41,078 nucleotides of DNA, taken from Thermococcus sp. (GTDB lineage Archaea; Methanobacteriota_B; Thermococci; Thermococcales; Thermococcaceae). Of this stretch, positions 32,544 through 40,119 are shown one piece after another (within the stretch, counting starts at the first letter, position 1; every line of letters starts with the position of its first letter). The notes under the pieces are model-generated. The model made no database searches and was not told where the DNA came from. It saw nothing but the letters and a program-made list of their open reading frames with translations. Both the position numbers and the translations under genes were made by a program. The stretch covers positions 1 to 41,078 of the forward strand of contig NZ_WAKV01000062.1 in NCBI RefSeq assembly GCF_015523185.1. Direction: 5' to 3'.

Positions 32544-32747
32544 TCACTTTTTCTTAGCCCTCTGAAGTCTGGCCTCCTGAAAGGCCTTGGTCCACTTGAG
32601 CTTTCTTGGATTTCTGCCCATGAAGTAGAGCTTCTCGCACTTGCTGGAGCAGAAGAACAGGACTCTTCCGTCGTTTCTGACGAACATTTTTCCTGTCCCT
32701 GGCTCGAACTCCCTTCCACAGTAGGAGCAGACGTTCCAGCGGGCCAT
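32544..32747 (-). CDS. rpl24e: 50S ribosomal protein L24e
   Basis: The 67-residue protein is L24e with its zinc site: [13 protein letters not shown]...[23 protein letters not shown]. Length is typical. The ATG at 32747 has GGAGG eight bases upstream. It lies two bases after the S28e stop and is part of the L7Ae-S28e-L24e operon. Confidence 0.97.
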   Translation of the reverse strand: MARWNVCSYCGREFEPGTGKMFVRNDGRVLFFCSSKCEKLYFMGRNPRKLKWTKAFQEARLQRAKKK

Positions 32748-32749
32748 CT

Positions 32750-32962
32750 TCAACGCCTCCTCCTGATTTCTCTCGCCTCTCTTTCGGTCTCCCTGAGGAT
32801 GACTATATCACCAACGCGAACGGGGCCCTTAACGTTCCTCCTGATAACGCGCCCCTTATCGCGCCCCTCGAGGATTCTGACCTTAACCTGAGTAACGCCA
32901 CCGGTGACACCTGTCCTGCCAACGATTTCAATAACCTCGGCGGGGTAACCTTCGTCGCTCAT
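32750..32962 (-). CDS. rps28e: 30S ribosomal protein S28e
   Basis: The 70-residue protein is S28e: [50 protein letters not shown], ending in [21 protein letters not shown] precedes the ATG at 32962. It is the second gene of the operon, 67 bases after L7Ae. Confidence 0.97.
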
Positions 32963-33029
32963 ACCTCACACCTCGTAAAGACTCGCGGGATGAACCTTAA
33001 ACCTTTCGTGATAAGGAAGGAAAAGGAGC

Positions 33030-33401
33030 TCACTTCATGAGCTCCTTAACCTTTGTGGCAATCTCCTCAACGAGCTCGCGGGCCTTGCCGGGCTCGATGA
33101 TGGCGACGCTGGCGGCCGGGACCTCTATACCAGCCGCGGCGCCGAGTTCCTTCTTGCTCGGAACGTAGATGTACGGAATCTCCTTCTCCTCACAGAGCGG
33201 GGGAAGGTGGGCAACTATCTCCTCGGGGTCAACGTCCTCAGCAATTATAACGAGCTTGGCCTGGCCCCTCTCAACGGCCTTCGTTGTTTCGTTGGTTCCC
33301 TTCCTTATCCTTCCGGTGTCCCTGGCTATCTCAACGGCTTCGAGAGCCTTTTCGGCAAGCTCCTGAGGAACTTCAAACTTCACGTAGCTCGGCTTCGCCA
33401 T
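33030..33401 (-). CDS. rpl7ae: 50S ribosomal protein L7Ae (also k-turn protein of guide RNPs)
   Basis: The 123-residue protein is L7Ae, which binds kink-turns in 23S rRNA, C/D and H/ACA sRNAs and RNase P RNA. Seen are [43 protein letters not shown] and [31 protein letters not shown] precedes the ATG at 33401. A TATA at about 33460-33467 gives a leader of about 40 bases containing a hairpin described separately. The two guide RNAs found in this window are expected ligands of this protein. Confidence 0.97.
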   Translation of the reverse strand: MAKPSYVKFEVPQELAEKALEAVEIARDTGRIRKGTNETTKAVERGQAKLVIIAEDVDPEEIVAHLPPLCEEKEIPYIYVPSKKELGAAAGIEVPAASVAIIEPGKARELVEEIATKVKELMK

Positions 33402-33415
33402 CTTTCATCCCTCCG

Positions 33416-33438
33416 AAACCTCATCGTTCATCCGGTTT
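33416..33438 (-). promoter_or_regulatory. Possible k-loop hairpin in the L7Ae leader
   Basis: On the minus strand AAACC (33434-33438) pairs with GGUUU (33416-33420) and closes the loop GGAUGAACGAUGA. The loop has two GAUGA motifs, and the 3' side (AUGA before the stem) resembles k-loops of archaeal H/ACA RNAs. It sits at the predicted 5' end of the mRNA, two bases before the GGAGGG site. L7Ae binding here could repress its own translation. Confidence 0.4.
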
Positions 33439-33458
33439 TGCGAGGGGAGTTTGGGGGA

Positions 33459-33470
33459 GAATTTAAAAGG
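33459..33470 (-). promoter_or_regulatory. TATA promoter of the L7Ae-S28e-L24e operon
   Basis: The minus strand has CCTTTTAAATTC, TATA core about 33460-33467. The predicted start near 33440 gives a leader of about 40 bases, long for this genome, which leaves room for the hairpin. Confidence 0.5.
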
Positions 33471-33476
33471 GTTTCG

Positions 33477-34667
33477 CTACTTTACCTTTCGCAACACGAA
33501 CTCGCAGTGTTCGGCACCCATCGCCTCGCATTTGGTCTCTTCGCCCTCCCAGTGCTCGCCCGTGAATTCTGTGAGGAATTGAGCCAGGGCTCCTGCATAG
33601 TTAGGATGGAGCGGGTAGGGATACCCCCTTCCGCTCGGGAAGAGGTCGATGCCCCGGATTATAACGACTGAGTCCGAAAGCTCAACGAGTTCGAGTTTTC
33701 CGCCACCGCTTGCCATCGTAAACTTAAACAGGTCTTCAAGGGCTTCTTTAATGTCTGTGCTGTGTCTCTTGGAGTATTCGCCATATCCGATGAATTGCTT
33801 TTTACCCCATACATAAAGGAGTTCCTTACCCTTTTCAAACTCAAGGAAGTCGTAAACGGTCTCAATTAAGCTTCTCTCTGTCTCTTCCTCTCTTATTTGA
33901 ATTCTATGTGTTTTTAGGTCCTTTATCCATATTGTTCCGTTTTTCCCTGCTTGAAGTTGGGCTTTAAGCCCTTCTAGGCTCTGATAGAGTTCCTTTTTTA
34001 GCCTTATTCCCCTGTTCGTTCTTATGTATGAAAACCTCGGTTCTATAACCCTAAGTGGTTTAGGTGAGCGTTTAATCTCAACTACCTCACGGGATACCTC
34101 GATGACGTAATCAAAGGGAATCAGAATCGTGGCAAGGCTTGATTTGTCAAATACATCCGCATAAAGGGCAACAAAGGTAAACTTTCCAAGAGATTTAACT
34201 GAATTTGTTAGTCTAACAATAGCTTTTATGTAACTTTTCGGGTTAGATTGTAGAGTGTACTGTGAAGTTAAATCGTCGATTACTAAAATGTCGTAATTGC
34301 CTTTCTGGAGTTTTTCTTTTATGATGGCCGTTGTTATACCAAGGTCGAGGGGATTAGGGAGTATGTTCTCCCCGCTCTGGACGGTTTGCCCGTAGAGGTT
34401 AGAGTAGCCGTCGAGTATAGTGAGCGAATCATTAAGAAACGGTCTGTAGTCTATGCCGTGGTTTTTGAGTTCCTTGAGAAGGGTTGGAGGTGGTTGCCTG
34501 AAATCAACTATCAACACCTTTTTACCAGCCTTGAGGGCCTCCATGACTGCCTGATGCATGAGGATGATGTTGTCGTATTCGATTGAGCCAACGAATGCAA
34601 TGCTCGAACCTTCCTCAACACCACCCCCGAGAACCTCGTCGAGTTGTCTCACTCCCAGTGATAGCAT
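33477..34667 (-). CDS. KaiC/RecA-like pseudo-ATPase with C-terminal V4R domain
   Basis: The 396-residue protein begins like KaiC/RadA-family ATPases (LSLGVRQLDEVLGGGVEEGSS), but the Walker A position reads FVGSIEYDN (about 26-33) with no Lys-Thr/Ser, so ATP hydrolysis is unlikely. A Walker-B-like YDILVIDDL follows at about 125-133. The C-terminal ~60 residues (HPNYAGALAQFLTEF..., TKCEAMGAEHCEFVL) match the V4R (4-vinyl reductase) domain, a small-molecule-binding domain of sensory proteins. A sensor or scaffold is likely. GGTGAT precedes the ATG at 34667. A strong TATA (GGTTATAAAA) near 34699-34707 is bracketed by an inverted repeat. Confidence 0.75.
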   Translation of the reverse strand: MLSLGVRQLDEVLGGGVEEGSSIAFVGSIEYDNIILMHQAVMEALKAGKKVLIVDFRQPPPTLLKELKNHGIDYRPFLNDSLTILDGYSNLYGQTVQSGENILPNPLDLGITTAIIKEKLQKGNYDILVIDDLTSQYTLQSNPKSYIKAIVRLTNSVKSLGKFTFVALYADVFDKSSLATILIPFDYVIEVSREVVEIKRSPKPLRVIEPRFSYIRTNRGIRLKKELYQSLEGLKAQLQAGKNGTIWIKDLKTHRIQIREEETERSLIETVYDFLEFEKGKELLYVWGKKQFIGYGEYSKRHSTDIKEALEDLFKFTMASGGGKLELVELSDSVVIIRGIDLFPSGRGYPYPLHPNYAGALAQFLTEFTGEHWEGEETKCEAMGAEHCEFVLRKVK

Positions 34668-34689
34668 TTTATCACCATCTACTCCTTTA

Positions 34690-34727
34690 CACGTCGTTTT
34701 TATAACCTTTGCGTGTAGTACGACGTG
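34690..34727. promoter_or_regulatory. Inverted repeat bracketing the KaiC-like gene's TATA box
   Basis: CACGTCGT at 34690-34697 is repeated inverted as ACGACGTG at 34720-34727. The 22-base interval holds the minus-strand BRE/TATA (GCAAAGGTTATAAAA). Two half sites about 30 bases apart centre to centre (near three helical turns) could bind a dimeric regulator that occludes the promoter, possibly the gene product's own system. Confidence 0.5.
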
Positions 34728-34784
34728 CATTAAAAAATGAACATAAAGGTTCAAAATAATTACCATGAGAAAGCAGGCGGAGCG

Positions 34785-34846
34785 GTATCAGTAGCGGCCA
34801 AGCTCATCATCCCGTCGGTCAGGAAAGTAAAAAGCTCATCACTTGG
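34785..34846 (-). ncRNA. C/D-box guide sRNA
   Basis: The minus strand has all four boxes in order. C box GUGAUGA is at 34842-34836, guide 1 (13 nt, GCUUUUUACUUUC) at 34835-34823, D' CUGA at 34822-34819, and an 8-nt spacer at 34818-34811. C' AUGAUGA follows at 34810-34804, then guide 2 (12 nt, GCUUGGCCGCUA) at 34803-34792, and D CUGA at 34791-34788. Guide and spacer lengths are those of archaeal 2'-O-methylation guides, which work with L7Ae, Nop5 and fibrillarin. The RNA starts about four bases after the stop of the upstream zinc-finger gene, so it is likely processed from that transcript or driven from a promoter inside the gene. Confidence 0.9.
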
Positions 34847-34849
34847 AAA

Positions 34850-35464
34850 TTAGGTGGTCTCCTTTCCATAGCCCCTGTAAAGCTCAAGGCTCCTCCTCGC
34901 TCTGGCGCGCGGTATGTGGTGCCCCATGATGGCAACTATCCTGTCGGCTTTGGCTTTCCCGTGGTGGAGCATCTTGTTCTCCGTCTTAATCTTCTCGATT
35001 TTGAATGTGTAACCACCAACTTCAACGACCTCCCCAATCGCGAACTCCTCGTCCCGCGGAACCTTAACGCGGAAGGACTGGGTGATTCCCCTCGGGAGGT
35101 AGATTGACACCTTGATGACCCTCGGGTAGGTTAGACTCTCGCCCCAGAGGGTTTTTATCTCCTCAACTCTGGCCTTGTTGGCTCTCTTTCCGCCTTCAAG
35201 CTCAATCCCGGTAATCCTGACTTCATCGTCTTCAGTCTCAACGATGTCACCAACCCTGATTTCTTCCCTCTCAGGCAGTTCCGTCTCGCTCTTGAAGCTC
35301 ACCTCGTGCTTGCTCACTATTAGCGGGACCTTAACGAGCTTTGGAAGGGTCACGTGCCAGACGTTACCGCATTCGTTACAGCGTAGGGTTAGCTCCCTTC
35401 CGCGCTCTTTAATGACCTCAACGTCATCACTACCGCACTCAGGACAGATGAAGTACTCCTCCAT
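34850..35464 (-). CDS. HVO_0476-family zinc-finger protein
   Basis: The 204-residue protein begins with a four-cysteine zinc finger (FICPECGSDD...LRCNECGNVWHVTLP). It continues with a beta-rich region of repeated EIRVGDIVETEDDEVRITGIEL and EFAIGEVVEVGGYTFKIEKIK segments. This fits the archaeal HVO_0476 family, function unknown, perhaps nucleic-acid binding. The ATG at 35464 follows GGTGAGG. A TATA (TTTATAAA) is near 35493-35501. The C/D sRNA lies directly behind its stop codon. Confidence 0.8.
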   Translation of the reverse strand: MEEYFICPECGSDDVEVIKERGRELTLRCNECGNVWHVTLPKLVKVPLIVSKHEVSFKSETELPEREEIRVGDIVETEDDEVRITGIELEGGKRANKARVEEIKTLWGESLTYPRVIKVSIYLPRGITQSFRVKVPRDEEFAIGEVVEVGGYTFKIEKIKTENKMLHHGKAKADRIVAIMGHHIPRARARRSLELYRGYGKETT

Positions 35465-35517
35465 TTTCCTCACCGATGGGAGAAAAGGAAGGGAGTTTAT
35501 AAAGGTGCCCTACGATG

Positions 35518-37413
35518 CTAAAGCTGGCTTCCCTCCTCTGGGTTTTTAATCTTCAACAGCGGGCAGACCTCCATGCACTCCCTACAGTGAACGCAGGAAT
35601 CCCAGTCCACCACTATCTTCTTGCTCCTCCCGTCTATGCTCAGCGCGTTTTCGGGGCATTTTCCAACGCAGACGCCACAGCCGACGCACTCGTAGGCCCT
35701 CTTAACCAGATAGTAGGCGCTCCATGCCTCCTCCTCGTTCGGCGCTCTGGCTTTCCTCGTCCCGGTGAGGAACTCGACCGCTCCAGCTTTAACGACGTCT
35801 CCCTCAACGGTAACTTCGCCGAGGATTGGGGCGACCTCAAGGAGGCGTTTTTTGTTGAGGATTGTGTTGAACTCCAGCTCGTAACCCTCTGGCGTTTCCC
35901 TTATCTCAACTCTAACCGGCTCCCATGAGCGCTCCTCCAGAATCTCAACGCCGAGTTTTCTAGCTATGGCCTTTTCGCCCTTGCTGAGCTTCTTCCAGCG
36001 CCAGAATCCGTGGGTAATCCACTCCTTCGGAAGGTTAAAGCGCTTTCTCCAGTAGTCCAGGGCTTCAAACCACTTCTCCCACAGTTCGGGCTTTTCTCTC
36101 TTGAGCCTCTCGAATTCCGCCAGAGAAGCGCTTGGACAGAGGAAACAGCCTATCCTGTCAAAACCCCTCTCGTAGAGCGGGTTGTAGGGGAGCTTCCTGC
36201 TGAAGATGTAGAGCCACACCTCTATCGCTCTCCAGTGGAATATAGGGGATGCCCCAATCTCGTTGGGCACCCACTCATTCCTCCAGACCCTCGGTTGCTT
36301 GAAACGCTTTATGCTCTCGTACTTCCTCTGGCCAACGAACATTAAGACGCCTTTGGGGTAGTTCTCCTTTATGGCGAGGGTTATCGGGCCGAGCTTTGTA
36401 ACCTTACAGCACCAGCGGTAGTCCCTTCCCGGTGGCGAGAAAACGTACAAAGCCCTCCAGAAGGCATCTCCTGCATCCGCAACGACGAACTTTATCCCCT
36501 TTGGCTCTAGCTCCTTTTTCAGCTCTTCCACGTACTCAACAGTCTCAGGAAACTCTATTCCCGTGTTGTTAAAAAAGACGGTAAAGCCATTTCCAAATTC
36601 CTCCAAGGCGAGCCCTAGAACTGCTAGGCTGTCCTTTCCGCCGGAGAATGCAACCGCCACCGGAAGGTCGGAGTATTTTTCAGAAACGCGCCTCATGAAC
36701 TCCCTAGCCTTTACAACTTTCTCCTCGAGGGCTATGCTGTTTGCCCTCAGGACATCCTCCATGCTCGCTTTTCTTCCTTCGCGGTACCTAACGGTCTTCT
36801 GTCTCTTCGGCTTAACCCCAGTCCCACGCTCGCCCTTAATTAGAGCTTTGTAGTCCTTCTTTGCTATTCCTGTGGCGAAGACCTCGCCGTCCTCAGAAAC
36901 GAGGATTACCTCGTCGTTTATCCTTATGCTGGAATCAGCTTCGAGAACGCCAACTGCCAGAAGGTTTGCTCCCCTTTTTATCGGCTCCACCGCGCCTTTG
37001 TCAACGATAACCCACTTTTTCATTTTCTTCCCGTAGAGCTTCCAAAGGGCAATGGCGCCTTCGACCTTCAAACCGGCCCTCCATTTAAGTTCAACGGGGT
37101 CGAACTTAACGTAGCCGAAGATATAACCGTCTACGATTATCTCATAGGCCTCATCCTCGCTTGGAAGCTTGTTGAGGAGGACGACCTTTCCGTCGAGGAC
37201 TTTCCCGATATCAACGCCGAAGTGCTCCCTGAAAACCTCCCTGATAAACCCCAAATCCCTCTCGAAGGCGAACCTCAAATCACCTGGTGGCGTTACATCG
37301 AGACGGAATATGCTCTCTTTCCCGTGTATTGCGCAGGAATCCCCGATAAGCGGGACGTTGCACTTCTCGCACCAGTTTATGTAAGCCTTACCGAGGAACA
37401 CCGGCCTTCCCAT
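35518..37413 (-). CDS. Multidomain PAPS-reductase-family protein with PUA-like and ferredoxin domains
   Basis: The 631-residue protein combines several modules. An N-terminal zinc ribbon (WCEKCNVPLIGDSCAIH) is followed by a middle PUA-like region (GAVEPIKRGANLLAVGVLEAD...DEVILVSEDGEVFATGIAK). Next comes an ATP-pyrophosphatase domain with VAFSGGKDSLAVLG, RDYRWCCKVTKLGP and RIGCFLCPSASL. A C-terminal ferredoxin has CVGCGVCVGKCP and CVHCRECMEVCP. PAPS reductase homologues of this build occur in archaea. The PUA-like part hints at an RNA substrate, such as tRNA thiolation, rather than sulfate assimilation. The substrate is unknown. GGTGAG precedes the ATG at 37413, and a TATA (TTTATAAA) lies near 37445-37452. 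Confidence 0.8.
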   Translation of the reverse strand: MGRPVFLGKAYINWCEKCNVPLIGDSCAIHGKESIFRLDVTPPGDLRFAFERDLGFIREVFREHFGVDIGKVLDGKVVLLNKLPSEDEAYEIIVDGYIFGYVKFDPVELKWRAGLKVEGAIALWKLYGKKMKKWVIVDKGAVEPIKRGANLLAVGVLEADSSIRINDEVILVSEDGEVFATGIAKKDYKALIKGERGTGVKPKRQKTVRYREGRKASMEDVLRANSIALEEKVVKAREFMRRVSEKYSDLPVAVAFSGGKDSLAVLGLALEEFGNGFTVFFNNTGIEFPETVEYVEELKKELEPKGIKFVVADAGDAFWRALYVFSPPGRDYRWCCKVTKLGPITLAIKENYPKGVLMFVGQRKYESIKRFKQPRVWRNEWVPNEIGASPIFHWRAIEVWLYIFSRKLPYNPLYERGFDRIGCFLCPSASLAEFERLKREKPELWEKWFEALDYWRKRFNLPKEWITHGFWRWKKLSKGEKAIARKLGVEILEERSWEPVRVEIRETPEGYELEFNTILNKKRLLEVAPILGEVTVEGDVVKAGAVEFLTGTRKARAPNEEEAWSAYYLVKRAYECVGCGVCVGKCPENALSIDGRSKKIVVDWDSCVHCRECMEVCPLLKIKNPEEGSQL

Positions 37414-37512
37414 GTTCTCACCAGAGGCGACATGAGGTTATTCATTTATAAACTCGGCGATGTTTCGATACCCATTTAAGGGCCGACACTTTCAATTCTA
37501 TGGTGGGTCTAA

Positions 37513-38151
37513 ATGACACGCAAGCTCTACTACGAAGATGCCTACCTGAAGGAGGCAAAGGCAAAGGTCGCAGAAATCCGGAAGGGTGCCTTGCTCCTCG
37601 ATCAGACGATATTCTATCCCACTGGGGGTGGCCAGCCCCACGACAAGGGCTGGATAAACGGCGTCGAGGTTCTCGACGTTTATAAGGACGATACCGGAAA
37701 TGTGTGGCACGTGGTAGCTGAACCCGAGAAGTTCAAGGTTGGGGACGAGGTTGAGCTCAAGATTGACTGGGACTACAGGTACAGGCTCATGAGAATCCAC
37801 AGTGCCCTTCACCTCCTTGAGCATGTCCTCAACGAGGTTCTGCCCGGGAAGTGGGAACTCTACGGTAGTGGAATGAGTGCCGAGAAAGGTCGGTACGACA
37901 TCCTCTACCCGGAGAACGTTAACCAGTGGAAGGAGCAGATTATAGAAACCTTCAACCGCTACGTTGACGAGGGCGGTGAGATGAAGATATGGTGGGAAGG
38001 AGAGACGCGCTATACCCAGATAAGAGACTTTGAGGTAATCCCCTGCGGTGGAACCCACGTGAAGGACATAAGGGAGATAGGGCACATCAAAAAGTTCAAG
38101 CGCTCCAGCCTCGGAAGGGGAAAGCAGAGGCTTGAAATCTGGCTGGAATGA
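37513..38151 (+). CDS. alaX: Alanyl-tRNA editing protein AlaX
   Basis: The 212-residue protein is a free-standing AlaRS-like editing domain. Its zinc ligands are the two histidines in RIHSALHLLEH and the CysxxxHis of IPCGGTHV. FYPTGGGQPHDKG is the Gly-rich motif that distinguishes medium-size AlaX. It hydrolyses Ser- or Gly-tRNA(Ala). GGTGGG precedes the ATG at 37513. A TATA-like CATTTAAGGG is near 37471-37480. Its 3' end is two bases from the convergent pelota gene. Confidence 0.93.
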   Translation: MTRKLYYEDAYLKEAKAKVAEIRKGALLLDQTIFYPTGGGQPHDKGWINGVEVLDVYKDDTGNVWHVVAEPEKFKVGDEVELKIDWDYRYRLMRIHSALHLLEHVLNEVLPGKWELYGSGMSAEKGRYDILYPENVNQWKEQIIETFNRYVDEGGEMKIWWEGETRYTQIRDFEVIPCGGTHVKDIREIGHIKKFKRSSLGRGKQRLEIWLE

Positions 38152-38153
38152 AA

Positions 38154-39227
38154 TCATTTCACTCTGAACCTTAGGAGTGCCGCGAGACCGCCCAGAGCCT
38201 TTAGTTTTTCTCCCCCCTCATGCTCTGAACTTACGACGACAACTTCGCCCCTTGAATACCTGACCGCGTCCATTAGTTCCTCGATTTTCTCCCTGTGGTC
38301 ACCTTTGAGAAGTTCATCGAGAACCAGAAGAGTCTCAACGGCACCGTAGTTAATGGCCTCCTCCACCTCCCTGAGACCGTACGTTGCCAGACCGTTGTTT
38401 TTTGCAACGCTTTCAAGAACCTTCTCGACGAGCTGGACCTCCTTCGCAACGCGGTTCTCGTGGTAAACCTTGTCCACGGTCCCGCGTTTTATGACCTCGT
38501 AGATACCGGTTCTTCCGGTTACGCTGGTGTCTTCAACGACGACTTTCTTCGCCAAATCCGGGTAGTTCTCGCTAAGGAACTTGTAGAAGTCCTCCTTAAC
38601 GAAGCCGGGACCTGCGACAATTGCCTTCTCGACCCTTTCCCTCTCGATGAGCTCCTCCATCTTCCTCGCCAGGTCGTGGAAAAACCTCTTCTCCTCGCTT
38701 TCCCTGTCGGTGTTGTAGCGCTTCCCCCCGAGGTTCCGCCTTATGCTCGCCACCATCTCGACGCCGTATTCCCTTACGAGGGCTATGTCTGCCTCGCCAT
38801 CGTCAACGACAACTATCATTACCTTGGCCCTCTTGGAGGCTTCTACTGCTTCCTTAAGCCTCTCGATGTGGTGCTCCTTCCAGCGGGGCTTTTGGATTGT
38901 TACAACCGTGCCCTCTTCGATTGTTATGGTGTGGTACTTGCCAAGGGGAACGTCGTCCCTGCTGGCGTAGACAATCGGTCCGGTTACGCGGACCTGATTG
39001 GCGAACTTGTGGAAGTTTATCTTCTCAGCCTTAACCCCGAGGTAAACGGGGACAACCTCCACTTTTTCGGCCCTTAGAGAGTCAGTTCGCTGGGCCTTCT
39101 TTCTCAGGGTCTTGGCGTAGACGACATCACCCGGGTCTATGATGTGGTAGAGGTGCCACAGGTCGTCCAGTGTTTCGGCCTTTACCTTGACGATGCCCTC
39201 CTTGGGCTTCTCCTCAATTATCTGCAC
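38154..39227 (-). CDS. pelA: Pelota/Dom34 ribosome-rescue factor
   Basis: The 357-residue protein is aPelota, which with aEF1A or ABCE1 releases stalled ribosomes. It has the N-terminal Sm-like domain (QIIEEKPKEGIVKVKAETLDDLWHLYHIIDPGD). The eRF1-like middle domain has AGPGFVKEDF in place of the release-factor GGQ, and the C-terminal domain ends GGLAALLRFRVK. The start is GTG at 39227 with GGTGAG upstream. A TATA-like CTTTAAATTC lies near 39257-39266. Confidence 0.95.
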   Translation of the reverse strand: MQIIEEKPKEGIVKVKAETLDDLWHLYHIIDPGDVVYAKTLRKKAQRTDSLRAEKVEVVPVYLGVKAEKINFHKFANQVRVTGPIVYASRDDVPLGKYHTITIEEGTVVTIQKPRWKEHHIERLKEAVEASKRAKVMIVVVDDGEADIALVREYGVEMVASIRRNLGGKRYNTDRESEEKRFFHDLARKMEELIERERVEKAIVAGPGFVKEDFYKFLSENYPDLAKKVVVEDTSVTGRTGIYEVIKRGTVDKVYHENRVAKEVQLVEKVLESVAKNNGLATYGLREVEEAINYGAVETLLVLDELLKGDHREKIEELMDAVRYSRGEVVVVSSEHEGGEKLKALGGLAALLRFRVK

Positions 39228-39267
39228 CTTCTCACCCCTGACTGACTTGGGGAGAAGAATTTAAAGG

Positions 39268-40026
39268 TTACCAGCCCTCTTCAAAGCGGATTCCCAGGCT
39301 TTCCATGAACGCTTTCGCGCGCTCTATCTCCTCTTCGCTTTCGCCGAATATTATCAGTCCGATGTACTTCCCGAAGCCCTTCGGCGAGGAGTGAATCCTG
39401 ACCTTAAAGCGCTTCAGCGTTTCGTTAAGTATCGGGGCGAGCTTGCTCTCGTCGGTTATCTCCGCCAGAAGCTTCCTCTGTATGAACTTCCTCTCGCCGA
39501 GCCTCGGGAGAACTTCCTTTTCAAGCATTGCCTTCATCTCCCTTGGCATTCCGGGGAGAACGAATATTTTGACACCCTCATGCTCGATGTAAGCCCCGGG
39601 AGCGGCCCCTTCGGTGTTCTCCAACGGCTGGGCCCCCTCAGGAAGGTATGCCATCTTTTTGCGGGCCTCGTTGAGTTCGGGGTCATCTATGAGACCCTTT
39701 TCGTAAAGCTCGCGGTAGAAACTCTTAATCCTCTCAAGACACTTCTCGCAAAGGGCGAGCTCCCTTCCAAGGGCTTCGGCGACGGCCAGCATAGTAACGT
39801 CGTCGTGTGTTGGTCCGAGTCCACCGTTTATCACAAGGACTTCGGGTTTTCTGCTTAGGATTTCCCTGACGACGGTTTTAATTTCCCCAACGTCGTCTCC
39901 AACGGTTGTTTTCCTCCTCACCCAGTAGCCCTTCTCAGTAAGTTTCTTCGCTATAACAGCGGAATTGCTGTCAACTGTGTTTCCAGTAAGGAGTTCGTCG
40001 CCTATTGTCAGTACCTCGGCGAACAT
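39268..40026 (-). CDS. CinA-like molybdopterin-binding-domain protein
   Basis: The 252-residue protein is the MoCF/COG1058 domain of CinA-type proteins. It contains LTIGDELLTGNTVDSNSAVIAKKL, GGLGPTHDDVTMLAVAEALG and PGAYIEHEGVKIFVLPGMPREM. It lacks the C-terminal nicotinamide-nucleotide amidase domain of bacterial CinA. Archaeal stand-alone forms are annotated variously, and a pyrophosphatase-type activity on ADP-ribose or related nucleotides is possible. The ATG at 40026 follows GGTGG; a GTG at 40035 would add three residues. A minus-strand TATA (GTTATAAC, about 40060-40067) precedes it. Confidence 0.85.
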   Translation of the reverse strand: MFAEVLTIGDELLTGNTVDSNSAVIAKKLTEKGYWVRRKTTVGDDVGEIKTVVREILSRKPEVLVINGGLGPTHDDVTMLAVAEALGRELALCEKCLERIKSFYRELYEKGLIDDPELNEARKKMAYLPEGAQPLENTEGAAPGAYIEHEGVKIFVLPGMPREMKAMLEKEVLPRLGERKFIQRKLLAEITDESKLAPILNETLKRFKVRIHSSPKGFGKYIGLIIFGESEEEIERAKAFMESLGIRFEEGW

Positions 40027-40119
40027 GTCCACCACCGATTGAAGTTTAGCGGTGAACGTTATAACTCCAGCGGTAGAAGGTTTGCAGGAGAGTGTTAAAA
40101 TTCACTCAGCTAAAACCAC

